From: Bog-473 sp963807675 | GTDB taxonomy: Bacteria; Actinomycetota; Acidimicrobiia; Acidimicrobiales; RAAP-2 | DNA: 64,000 nt | Assembly (NCBI GenBank): GCA_963807675.1 | Contig: CAWECP010000012.1 | Span: 1,116,001-1,180,000 of the forward strand | Direction of reading: 5' to 3' | Part shown: piece after piece, positions 52,727-61,061 of the stretch | Layout of the letters: every line of letters starts with the position of its first letter | Numbering within the stretch: the first letter of the stretch is position 1 | Translations under genes and position numbers: made by a program | The notes under the pieces: generated by a model | Told to the model about the DNA's origin: nothing | The model's database searches: none | What the model saw: the letters and a program-made list of their open reading frames with translations, nothing else

Positions 52727-53261
52727 CCAGAGAGGGTAAAAGATAAATATGACTAAGTCAATCGTATTTAGCGAAATGGAGGATCAGCGGAGGACCGCAC
52801 CCTCCAGCGGGGCTTCCACCAGGGGCCCGTCGACCGGCGGAACCGTGCGCTCATGGGGAACGGGGCCGTGACCGAGCGGCATCGTCATGGCCGGGGCCTT
52901 GCCGGCCGAGACCTCTTCATGAGGCGCAAGCAGCTGCCAACGCTCCGGACCGGGGCAGGCCAGCGCCGGCTGCGACAACTGCCAGGGCCCGCACCCACGA
53001 CCGCACTGAACCTTCGGACCTCCCCGGCGCACCAGTCGGCGTCAGAGCCCGGGCTCCGCCGAGGCGCGCCTTGTGATCGCGAGCGAGTTACAGCCACCTG
53101 CGGCCTGGCGTGGGGCTGGCGCCCGATCCCCTGCTCGAACGCCCGCCGTAGTCGTTCACGAAGTTGTAACGTCGCTGGCAATGCTGGGGGGCTGGTGGTC
53201 AGGACCACTTGTCGGACGGCGCGCGACGGTGCGTGCTGCCCCTGGCGGCGCGGTGTAGGGC
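52727..53261. promoter_or_regulatory. 535-base gap with AT-rich promoter of the cysteine dioxygenase operon
   Basis: Bases 52737-52780 are AT-rich and hold the nested palindrome GACTAAGTC (52754-52762 region) flanked by TAAATA and TATTTA, a likely operator and promoter for the leftward cysteine dioxygenase genes. The rest, to the LIV transporter, shows no supported gene. Its weak open frames have atypical third-position composition. The rightward promoter is not evident. Confidence 0.45.
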
Positions 53262-54140
53262 GTGGCGGGCCCGGCACTCGAGGCCCCGGTCGCCCCTCCG
53301 GGCGGAGGCCAGGGCGGCGCACGCGAGGCGGCCGTCCTCGTCGTCGACCAGGTCAGTATCGGCTTCGGCGGCCTGCTGGCGCTCGACGAGGTGTCGATGT
53401 GGGTCGGCGGTCGCGAGGTGGTGGGCGTCATCGGGCCGAACGGTGCCGGCAAGACGACCCTGTTCAACGTCATCTGCGGGTTCGTCCACCCGGGGCGCGG
53501 CACCCTGATCTACCGGGGACGCCAGCTGCGCCGGCATCACCCGCACGACTTGGCCAAGCTGGGCATCGCCCGCACGCTCCAAGGCGTCGGCCTGTGCGCA
53601 GGGCTGACCGTGCACGAGAACGTGATGCTGGGCGCCCAGGTCCGTCTGCACTCCGATCTGGCATCGTCCTTCCTCGGCCTGTGGCGCTCGAGCCGGGAGG
53701 AGCGCCGTGTCGGTGCGCGCGCCATGCAGCTCCTCGACGAGCTCGGGGCGGCCGAGTTTGCCGGCCGCTACCCCGGCGCGCTGCCCTACGCGATTCAGAA
53801 GCGGACCGCGCTGGCGCGGGCGCTCATGGGCGAGCCCGAGCTGCTGCTCCTTGACGAGCCGGCCAGCGGGCTCTCGGAGAGCGAGATGGATGCGCTGGGG
53901 ACGCGCATCCGCGGCCTGACCGACCGCATGGCCGTGCTGCTGGTGGAGCACCACATGGACCTGGTGATGTCGGTGTGCGACCGCATCGTCGTGCTCAACT
54001 TCGGTCAGGTCATAGCCGAGGGCGCCCCCGAGGCGATCCGGGCCAATCCGGAAGTGGCCACGGCGTATCTCGGCGCCGAGGTGCACGAACCCGAACCCGT
54101 CGAGGCGTTAGAGGGGTCGCAGGGCGCGGACGATGCTTGA
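53262..54140 (+). CDS. livG: LIV-type ABC transporter ATP-binding protein (LivG-like)
   Basis: A 292-aa ATPase. It has Walker A GPNGAGKTTL, Q-loop region ARTLQGVG, the LivG-type signature LPYAIQKRTALARAL (in place of LSGGQ), Walker B LLLLDEPASGL, the switch His in VEHHMDLV, and the C-terminal GAPEAIRANPEVATAYLG typical of branched-chain amino-acid importers. GTG 53262 starts a 25-residue unconserved leader; an internal start near the domain is possible. The next gene overlaps it by eight bases. Confidence 0.9.
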   Translation: MAGPALEAPVAPPGGGQGGAREAAVLVVDQVSIGFGGLLALDEVSMWVGGREVVGVIGPNGAGKTTLFNVICGFVHPGRGTLIYRGRQLRRHHPHDLAKLGIARTLQGVGLCAGLTVHENVMLGAQVRLHSDLASSFLGLWRSSREERRVGARAMQLLDELGAAEFAGRYPGALPYAIQKRTALARALMGEPELLLLDEPASGLSESEMDALGTRIRGLTDRMAVLLVEHHMDLVMSVCDRIVVLNFGQVIAEGAPEAIRANPEVATAYLGAEVHEPEPVEALEGSQGADDA

Positions 54141-54840
54141 GGTGCGCGACCTCAGCGTGTCCTACGGAGCGGTGCACGCTCTGCGCTCGGTGTCGTTCGA
54201 CGCCGCACCGGGCTCGGTGACCGCGGTGCTGGGGGCCAATGGCGCCGGAAAGACCACCTTGCTGCGCACCATTTCGGGGCTGGTGAAGCCCCAGGCGGGC
54301 ACGGTGCGCTTCGACGGCGACCCCCTCCTCGGCCGCCACGTCGAGACGATCGCGCGCCTGGGCGTGTCACACGTGCCCGAGGGCCGAGGGGTGATCGAGG
54401 AGCTGACGGTGGAGGAGAACCTGCGGCTGGCCACGCTGTGGTGCCTACGCAAGAGCCAGCGCCAGGCCGCCATAGAGGAGACCCTCGAGCTGTTCCCACG
54501 GCTGCGCGGCTTCCGCAAGCGGCACGCCTCCACGCTCTCGGGCGGAGAGCGCCAGATGCTCGTGCTCGGGCGGGCCCTCATCTCGCGGCCACGGCTGCTG
54601 CTGCTCGACGAGCCGAGCCTCGGGCTGGCGCCGATGGTCACGGCCCAGTTGATGGCCCTCCTGCGGGAGCAGACCGAGGGCAAGGACCTCACGGTGGTTC
54701 TGGTGGAGCAGAACGCCCGCAGCGCGCTGTCCGTCTCGAAGCAGGCTGTCATCCTCAACCTCGGCCAGGTCGTGGTCTCCGACGCCGCCGTCAACGTGGC
54801 CGCCGATGACGCGCTGCGCCACCACTATCTCGGGTTCTGA
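54133..54840 (+). CDS. livF: LIV-type ABC transporter ATP-binding protein (LivF-like)
   Basis: A 235-aa second ATPase of the importer. Walker A is GANGAGKTTL, the signature is LSGGERQML, Walker B is LLLLDEPSLGLAPMV and the H-loop region is VLVEQNARSAL. The order LivG-LivF-LivH-LivM-LivK is unusual only in that the binding protein is last. ATG 54133 lies inside the end of the previous gene. Substrates of this class include branched-chain amino acids, amides, urea and aromatic acids. Confidence 0.92.
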   Translation: MLEVRDLSVSYGAVHALRSVSFDAAPGSVTAVLGANGAGKTTLLRTISGLVKPQAGTVRFDGDPLLGRHVETIARLGVSHVPEGRGVIEELTVEENLRLATLWCLRKSQRQAAIEETLELFPRLRGFRKRHASTLSGGERQMLVLGRALISRPRLLLLDEPSLGLAPMVTAQLMALLREQTEGKDLTVVLVEQNARSALSVSKQAVILNLGQVVVSDAAVNVAADDALRHHYLGF

Positions 54841-54844
54841 CGCC

Positions 54845-55723
54845 GTGACCCTCTTCTTCGACTACAGCCTCGACGGCATCGCCAACGGGATGGTCTACGC
54901 CACGCTGGCCCTGGCCCTGGTGCTCATCTACCGGGCGAGCCGGATCCTCAACTTCGCCCAGGGGGCGGCGGGCATGCTGACCACCTTCATCGCCTTCAGC
55001 CTGTTGTCGCGGGGCTGGGGGTACTGGTGGGCCTTCGTCGCGGTGCTCGTCATCGGCTTCGCCATCGGGGCGGCGACCGAGCGCGTCTTGATCCGGCCCC
55101 TGCACGGGAAGCCGGAGGTCAACCACGTCATCGTGACCATCGGGCTCCTGGTGGTCTTCGAAGGGCTGGCGGGCGCCATTTACGGAAATGCCAGCCGGGG
55201 CTTCCCAGCCGCCTTCTCCCAACGCGGGCTGCGGGTCGGCAGCACCGTCATCGCCTTCTCGCAATTCGACGTCTTCATCCTGATCGCCGTGCTGGCGCTC
55301 ATGGCGGGCACCTTGGTGCTGTTCCGCTTCACCGCGCTCGGGCTGCGCATGCGGGCCACCGCCTTCTCGCGCGAGATCGCGCGCCTGCTCGGCGTGCGCG
55401 TGGGGCTGCTGCTCACGCTGGGCTGGGGCCTGGCCGGCATCGCGGGGTCGCTGGCCGGATTGCTGGTCGCGCCGACCAGCTCCTTCGGGCCGTATTACAT
55501 GGACCTGGTCCTGGTGTACGGGTTCACGGCGGCGGTGATCGGTGGCCTGGAAAGCCCGATAGGCGCGCTGGTCGGCGGGCTCGTCTCGGGACTGTGCATC
55601 TCGTACGTGGGCGGCTACCTCGGCTCGGGACTCGAGCCGCTGGGCGCGCTGGCGCTGCTCATGGTGGCGCTGATGGTGCGGCCCGAGGGCCTCTTCTCGC
55701 GCCCGCCGGCGAGGAGGGTCTGA
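54845..55723 (+). CDS. livH: LIV-type ABC transporter permease (LivH-like)
   Basis: A 292-aa permease with about eight membrane spans. The conserved start is SLDGIANGMVYATLALALVL, followed by RASRILNFAQGAAG and the late VIGGLESPIGALVGG motif that touches the ATPase. GTG 54845 lies four bases after the livF stop. The TGA overlaps the next ATG (TGATG). It forms a heterodimeric channel with the LivM-like subunit. Confidence 0.92.
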   Translation: MTLFFDYSLDGIANGMVYATLALALVLIYRASRILNFAQGAAGMLTTFIAFSLLSRGWGYWWAFVAVLVIGFAIGAATERVLIRPLHGKPEVNHVIVTIGLLVVFEGLAGAIYGNASRGFPAAFSQRGLRVGSTVIAFSQFDVFILIAVLALMAGTLVLFRFTALGLRMRATAFSREIARLLGVRVGLLLTLGWGLAGIAGSLAGLLVAPTSSFGPYYMDLVLVYGFTAAVIGGLESPIGALVGGLVSGLCISYVGGYLGSGLEPLGALALLMVALMVRPEGLFSRPPARRV

Positions 55724-56784
55724 TGGACCGGATGGCCGCGGCCAGGTGGGTACGCCTGCCGCGCCAGCCGCTGCTGCGCCATCTCCCGGTCGCGCTGGTC
55801 GCGGGCGTCGTGCTCTACGTCTTCGTGGCGCGGTTGAGCTCGTACAACGAGTACCAGGTGGGCGAGATCGGTGCCTACGTCGTCGCGCTGGTCGGGCTGA
55901 GCCTGCTGACCGGGGTCAACGGCCAGATCTCGCTGGGCCACGGCGCCTTCATGGCGGTGGGCGCCTACACGGTGGCGCTGCTCATGACGCACACGTCGAC
56001 CAACTTCGTGCTCGAGCTGGCGGCGGCGGCCGGCGTAGCGGCCGCGGCGGGCATCGTCATCGGGATCCCGGCCACCCGCCTGAAGGGCCCCTACCTGGCC
56101 GGCATGACGCTGCTCTTCGCGCTCGCCCTGCCCTCGATCGCCGACAAGTGGCCGGCCACCTTCGGCGGCGACCAGGGGCTCACGACGACCGCCCCGACGG
56201 CCCCGGGATCGCTCAGCACGGAGGAATGGCTGGCCCTGATCCAGCTGGGCATCGCGCTGGTGGCCATGGTGCTGGTGGCCAACCTGCTGTGGAGCCGCTT
56301 CGGGCGCGCCTTCCGGGCGGTGCGCGACGACGAGATTGCGGCGTCGCTGGCGGGGATCCACGTGGCACGGACCAAGGTGCTGGCCTTCGCCATCAGCGCC
56401 GGGTGCGCCGGACTGGGGGGCGCGCTGCTCGTCCTGTCGACCGGTGTGGCCAACACCGGCGAGTTCCCCCTCACCCTGTCGATCCAACTGCTGGCGGCCA
56501 TGGTGGTCGGGGGCACCGGGACACTGATCGGGATGGTCTGGGGCGGCATTTTGCTGGTGTACCTGCCGCAGTGGTCAACCTCGGCGTCGAACCACTTCAA
56601 CCTGGGCAGCGGCGCCAATGCGTACTTGGCGACGATCATCTTCGGCGCCGTACTGATCGTGGCGATGCTGGCCGCGCCCAACGGAATTCAGGGCGGGCTG
56701 CGCTGGCTGTGGGCCCACCGGCCGCACCCGGGCACACGCGGACGCGGTGCTCCGGCACCGGTGGCGGTGCCAGCAGGCGACTAG
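55723..56784 (+). CDS. livM: LIV-type ABC transporter permease (LivM-like)
   Basis: A 353-aa permease with about ten membrane spans. The conserved block is LTGVNGQISLGHGAFMAVGAYT, with GGDQGLT in the extracellular loop and the ATPase contact AVRDDEIAASLAGIHV followed by VVGGTGTLIGMVWGG. ATG 55723 overlaps the LivH stop. The C-terminal 30 residues are Pro/Arg-rich and unconserved. It lies 39 bases before the binding-protein gene. Confidence 0.92.
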   Translation: MDRMAAARWVRLPRQPLLRHLPVALVAGVVLYVFVARLSSYNEYQVGEIGAYVVALVGLSLLTGVNGQISLGHGAFMAVGAYTVALLMTHTSTNFVLELAAAAGVAAAAGIVIGIPATRLKGPYLAGMTLLFALALPSIADKWPATFGGDQGLTTTAPTAPGSLSTEEWLALIQLGIALVAMVLVANLLWSRFGRAFRAVRDDEIAASLAGIHVARTKVLAFAISAGCAGLGGALLVLSTGVANTGEFPLTLSIQLLAAMVVGGTGTLIGMVWGGILLVYLPQWSTSASNHFNLGSGANAYLATIIFGAVLIVAMLAAPNGIQGGLRWLWAHRPHPGTRGRGAPAPVAVPAGD

Positions 56785-56823
56785 AGCGACAAGCAAACCA
56801 AGAGCAACAGAAAGGGAGACGTG

Positions 56824-58209
56824 ATGTCACGAAAGACGAGGAGACACAAGGGTGTGGGCCGCTGCGTCCGGGCGGTGATGGCCGGTTCCATCGGCCTCAT
56901 GCTGGCGGTGACCCTTCTCCCGGAGACGGCCAACGCCGAGAGCACCCCGGGGGTCACGTCGTCACAGATCACCATCGGGGCCACGGTGCCCCTGACCGGG
57001 CCGGCCGCACCGGGCTACGACGAGATCGCCCCGGCCATGAACGCGGTCTTCGACTGGGTCAACGCCCATGGCGGGGTGTACGGGCGCAAGATCAAGTACA
57101 TCTACCTCGACGACGCCTACAACCCGGCCAATACGGCCACGCTGACCAGGCAGCTGGTGCTGCAGGACAACATTTTCGCCGACGTCGGGTCGCTCGGGAC
57201 CCCGACCCAGTCGGCCGTGCAAGCGTTCCTGAACCAGCAGAAGGTGCCGCAGCTCTTCATTGAGTCGGGCTGCAACTGCTGGAGCAACCCGAAGTACCCG
57301 TACAGCCTCGGCTGGCAGCCGCCGTACACGGTGGACGGGAAGATCCTGGGCTCCTACATAAAAGCCAACTTCGCCGGGAAGAAGATCGGCTACCTCTACC
57401 AGGACGACGAGTTCGGCCAGGACGTGGTCAAGGGGCTCGACATGGAGATCCCGGCGTCGTCGGTCGTGTCGCAGCAGACGTACGACGCCTCCACCTTGGC
57501 CGGCCCACTCTCGAATCAGATGGCGGCGTTGAAGGCGGCTGGCGCCCAGGTGGTCGTGCTGGCCACGATCCCCGCCGCCACGGCACTGGCCATGCTGCCC
57601 GCCGCGGTCATCAGCTACTCCCCGCAGTACGTCGTGGACAGCGTGGGCGCCGACAGCCCGACGGTGGGTCCGCTGCTCGAGTCCTTCGCCCAGAAGGGCG
57701 GCGCCTCCGCCGCGGAGGTCTCGGCGGCCGCCGGACTGCTCAACAACGTCATCACGACGGCCTACTTCCCGCCTGAGTCCGAGACGTCGAACGCGTGGGT
57801 GCAGGACGCAAAGAAGATTCTGCAGCAGTACGCGCCGACGCTCTACGCCAAGTCCGGCCTCGACGGCAACTCCGAGTACGGCGTGGCGCTGGCCTACACG
57901 TTCGTGCAGGCGCTCCAGAAGGCAGGGAAGAACCTGACGCGCCAGGGCCTGATCGACGCCATCGCGAAGGACGGCAAGAGCTTCGACACGCCGGGCTTCG
58001 TCCCGCTGTCGTACTCGAGCTCAGTCCACTTCGGCTTCGAGGGTGAAGAGGTGGTCAAGCTCGAGACCTCGGCTCCGCCCGCGGTGACGCCGACCGGCAG
58101 CTGGATCGGGGGCGTCCCGGTCAGCCCGGTCTACGTGACCAGCCCCGGAGCCGGGCCCATAAAGAAGTACACCGGGCCCACGTCGACCCCGCCCAAGAAC
58201 TTCGGCTAG
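56824..58209 (+). CDS. livK: LIV-type periplasmic-type substrate-binding protein
   Basis: A 461-aa exported binding protein. ATG 56824 has AAGGGAG upstream; the GTG three bases earlier is too close to that site. A signal peptide spans about residues 1-37 (basic start, SIGLMLAVTLL, ANAES). There is no lipobox Cys, so it is probably secreted or held by the permeases, unlike most actinobacterial binding proteins. The receptor fold shows ITIGATVPLTGPAAP, the GVYGRKIKYIYLDDAYNPANT segment and the later Gly/Asp-rich strands. The ligand is not identifiable. Confidence 0.9.
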   Translation: MSRKTRRHKGVGRCVRAVMAGSIGLMLAVTLLPETANAESTPGVTSSQITIGATVPLTGPAAPGYDEIAPAMNAVFDWVNAHGGVYGRKIKYIYLDDAYNPANTATLTRQLVLQDNIFADVGSLGTPTQSAVQAFLNQQKVPQLFIESGCNCWSNPKYPYSLGWQPPYTVDGKILGSYIKANFAGKKIGYLYQDDEFGQDVVKGLDMEIPASSVVSQQTYDASTLAGPLSNQMAALKAAGAQVVVLATIPAATALAMLPAAVISYSPQYVVDSVGADSPTVGPLLESFAQKGGASAAEVSAAAGLLNNVITTAYFPPESETSNAWVQDAKKILQQYAPTLYAKSGLDGNSEYGVALAYTFVQALQKAGKNLTRQGLIDAIAKDGKSFDTPGFVPLSYSSSVHFGFEGEEVVKLETSAPPAVTPTGSWIGGVPVSPVYVTSPGAGPIKKYTGPTSTPPKNFG

Positions 58210-58382
58210 GGCTCTTGGTGACCGGCCATGTCGGTGGCGGAGGTTCGCCTCCGTCGCCGGCATGGACCGGTCGAACGAGCGTCACCCCGGGCGCGCGGAG
58301 TGTCCTCGGTATGCTCCCAGGCGAACGGCACCGGCTCGCCGAGCCGACATGGTGGCCGAGCGCTCGCGCGAAGGGGTGACGG

Positions 58383-59165
58383 ATGGGCGACATAACCGTC
58401 GAGGTGCGGGACCACATCGCGACGGTGACCCTGGACCGGCCGCCCGTCAACGCCGTCACCCGGGCCACCATGGCGGAAATCCGCGACGCGTTCACGGCGC
58501 TGAGCGCCGAGCGCGATGTCCGCGTCGCCATCTTCACGGCCAGCGGCACCAAAGCCTTCATGGCCGGGGTGGACCTCAAGTCGGTCGACGATAAGGCGCC
58601 GGCCGACCAGATACCGGCCCGTGCCCTCACGGACCCGGGCAGCGTGGCCCGCGACGCCATGTGGGCCATCGTCAACTGTGCCGTCCCCGTGATCGCCGCC
58701 GTCAACGGGCCGGCACTCGGCGCCGGCCTCGCCTTCGCCGCGTGCTGCGACATTCTGCTGGCCTCCGAGACGGCGCGCTTCGGCACCACTGAGATCAACG
58801 TCGGCCTCCTCGGCGCCAGCGCGCACCTCTCGCTTCTGGTCGGGCGGTACAAGGCACGCGAGATGTTCTTCACGGGCGAACAGGTCCCGGCCGTCGAGCT
58901 GTACCGGCTGGGCGCGGTGCGCGCCGTGGTGCCCCCCGACCAGCTGGCCGACGCCGCCCGGGCGCTGGCCACCGAGCTGGCTGCCAAGAGCCCGATCGCC
59001 CTCCGGCTGGCCAAGGAGTCGATGAACCGGGTCGAGGGCCTCCCGCTGTTCGACGCCTACCGGACCGAGCAGGACTACACGGCGCGCCTGCAGGGTTTCG
59101 AGGACGCCCAGGAGGCACGCCAGGCCTTCCTGGAGCGGCGGCCTCCCAACTTCCAGTGGCGCTAG
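58383..59165 (+). CDS. Enoyl-CoA hydratase/isomerase
   Basis: A 260-aa crotonase. It has the CoA-binding TLDRPPVNAVTRAT, the oxyanion holes TKAFMAGVDLKS and VNGPALGAGLAFAACCDI, and a catalytic Glu in FGTTEINVGLLG at the usual first position. It hydrates enoyl-CoA or isomerises double bonds in beta-oxidation-type steps. ATG 58383 follows a GGGGTGA stretch. It stands between the LIV operon and an LLM oxidoreductase; the 174-base gap upstream shows nothing else. Confidence 0.92.
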   Translation: MGDITVEVRDHIATVTLDRPPVNAVTRATMAEIRDAFTALSAERDVRVAIFTASGTKAFMAGVDLKSVDDKAPADQIPARALTDPGSVARDAMWAIVNCAVPVIAAVNGPALGAGLAFAACCDILLASETARFGTTEINVGLLGASAHLSLLVGRYKAREMFFTGEQVPAVELYRLGAVRAVVPPDQLADAARALATELAAKSPIALRLAKESMNRVEGLPLFDAYRTEQDYTARLQGFEDAQEARQAFLERRPPNFQWR

Positions 59166-59272
59166 GCGCCGGACGCCGCGCCGCGTCACCCCACGATGCT
59201 GCACGGGTCCGGCCGGCGCCGGCGACGGTCCACGACCCGTCCGGCTCGACGAGCTGACCCGAGAGGGCGGAC

Positions 59273-60136
59273 GTGCGGATCGGCCTCCACGCTCTCGGCA
59301 TCGGTGCCGGCGCCGATCCGCTCGTGATCAGCGCCGTGGCCCGGGAGGCCGAGCACTGGGGCTTCACCACGCTGTGGGCCGGCGAACACGTCGTCATGGT
59401 GGACCGCCCCGATTCGGTGTACCCCTACGCGGACGACGGGCGCATCGCGGTGCCGAGCACGGCCGACTGGCTGGATCCCCTCGACCTGTTCGCCTTTCTG
59501 TCCGCCACGACTTCGACCATCCGGCTGGCCACCGGCGTCCTGCTGTTGCCCGAGCACAACCCGGTCGTGGTGGCCAAGCGGGCGGCCACCGTCGACGTCC
59601 TCTCCGGCGGACGGCTCGTCCTCGGGGTCGGGATCGGATGGTCGGCCGAAGAGTTCACCGCCCTGGGCGTGCCCTTCCATGGCAGGGGGGCGCGGGCCGA
59701 GGAGTTCATCGACGTGCTGCGCGCGCTCTGGCGCGACGACGTTGCCTCGCACAGGGGCACCCACGTGCAGTTCGACCGGGTGCGCTGCTATCCCAAGCCG
59801 ATCCGCCGCACCATTCCGGTGGTGCTCGGGGGGAACAGCGACGGCGCGCTCGAACGCGTAGCCCGCTGCGGTGACGGCTGGTACGGGTTCAACCTCTCGC
59901 TTGACACGCTGCCCGAGCGGTTGGGCTTCCTGCGCTCGGCCTGCCAGGACGGGGGTCGCCCCGCGTCCGGGCTGGACACGGCGGTCGCCCTCGTCGGGGC
60001 GACCGCGGCCGACCTCCCGGACCTCGAGGCACTGGGGGTGTCCGAGCTCGTGCTGGTCGAGGCGCCACCGCCGGACGCGCGCGACGTAGCCGCCTGGGTG
60101 GAGGGGTTGGCCCGCACCTGGCGGGTCACGGCGTGA
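59273..60136 (+). CDS. LLM-class F420-dependent oxidoreductase
   Basis: A 287-aa luciferase-like (beta/alpha)8 protein. Features are WGFTTLWAGEHVVM, the bend LATGVLLLPEHNPVVVAKRAATVDVLSGGRLVLGVGIGW (with the non-proline cis bend region), and PVVLGGNSDGAL. The TIGR03619-like pattern and the actinomycete setting favour coenzyme F420 over FMN. It transfers hydride to or from an unknown substrate. GTG 59273 is the start. Its stop overlaps the next start (GTGA). Confidence 0.88.
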   Translation: MRIGLHALGIGAGADPLVISAVAREAEHWGFTTLWAGEHVVMVDRPDSVYPYADDGRIAVPSTADWLDPLDLFAFLSATTSTIRLATGVLLLPEHNPVVVAKRAATVDVLSGGRLVLGVGIGWSAEEFTALGVPFHGRGARAEEFIDVLRALWRDDVASHRGTHVQFDRVRCYPKPIRRTIPVVLGGNSDGALERVARCGDGWYGFNLSLDTLPERLGFLRSACQDGGRPASGLDTAVALVGATAADLPDLEALGVSELVLVEAPPPDARDVAAWVEGLARTWRVTA

Positions 60137-60909
60137 CCACGAGCTGGCACAGCATTGAGGTGATGGGCGGCGCCACCCGGCGCCTGCTGGTCGCCGAACC
60201 AGCGGGCACGCCGTCGAAGATGCTCTTGTGCCTGCACGGGAGCCGGTCCACCCCCGAGGGCCAACGGCGGCTGAGCCGCATGGAATCCCTGGCCGCCCGG
60301 GGCGCCGTGGTCGCCTTCCCCCAGGGCGGACTGCCCTTGGGCTCCGGCTGGGAGTGGGACCTCTCCGGTGACCAGGCCTTCTTGGAGACAGCCGTCGACT
60401 ACCTGCGTGAGAGGTTCCGGCCATCGAGCGCGCTGCTGAGCGTGACCGGCATGTCGGGCGGCGCGCGCATGGCCAGCCGCTACGCGTCCACCGCACGCCA
60501 TGAGGTGGCGGTGCTGGGAGCGGTCGCCGGGCTGCGGTCGCCGGCGCCCGTCCCGCTCCCGCGCCCCGTGCGCGTCGTCGCCTTCCATGGCACGAGCGAT
60601 CGCATCAATCCCCTGGCGGGCAGTGGGACCACCCGCTGGAACGAGAGCGTCCTCGATGCGTCGGCGGCGTGGGCGCGGGCCAACGACGTGGCGCCGGAGC
60701 CCCGGCAGGAGGAGGTGACCGGCGCGCTGACTCGCTTCTCCTTCGGACCCGACGACGGGCCGGGAGCCGTCACCCTGTGGGTGGCACGGGGCGCGGGCCA
60801 CACCTGGCCCGGTACGCGGCTGCCACTCGGGCTCCGCTTGTACCTCGGGCGCACCTGCCACGACGTGGACGCCACCGCGGAGATCTGGCGGGCCGTCGAG
60901 CAGGCGTGA
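60133..60909 (+). CDS. PHB-depolymerase-like / LpqC-type esterase
   Basis: A 258-aa alpha/beta hydrolase. It has the nucleophile elbow GMSGGARMA (Ser), FHGTSDRINP with the acid Asp, and GHTWPG with the catalytic His, the usual set for poly(3-hydroxybutyrate) depolymerase/feruloyl-esterase-like enzymes. No clear signal peptide is present, whereas related LpqC proteins are exported, so it probably works inside the cell or the start is misassigned. GTG 60133 overlaps the LLM stop, suggesting cotranscription. Confidence 0.88.
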   Translation: MTTSWHSIEVMGGATRRLLVAEPAGTPSKMLLCLHGSRSTPEGQRRLSRMESLAARGAVVAFPQGGLPLGSGWEWDLSGDQAFLETAVDYLRERFRPSSALLSVTGMSGGARMASRYASTARHEVAVLGAVAGLRSPAPVPLPRPVRVVAFHGTSDRINPLAGSGTTRWNESVLDASAAWARANDVAPEPRQEEVTGALTRFSFGPDDGPGAVTLWVARGAGHTWPGTRLPLGLRLYLGRTCHDVDATAEIWRAVEQA

Positions 60910-61061
60910 CGCCGCCCACCGGCGCGGTCGAGCAACGCCCGCACGGTCCGGTGCGAGTTGCGAACAGCCGCACCGGGTGAGAGCCCAGGGGTGCTACCAC
61001 TCCGGGCTCGCCGGGTTATCACCCTTGCCAGCCGACCCGGTGTCTCGCATCATGATCGTCG

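Noticed and set aside
52784..53032. 82-residue minus-strand frame in the gap before the LIV operon
   Set aside because: GTG start without a ribosome site, weaker third-position bias than true genes, no motif.
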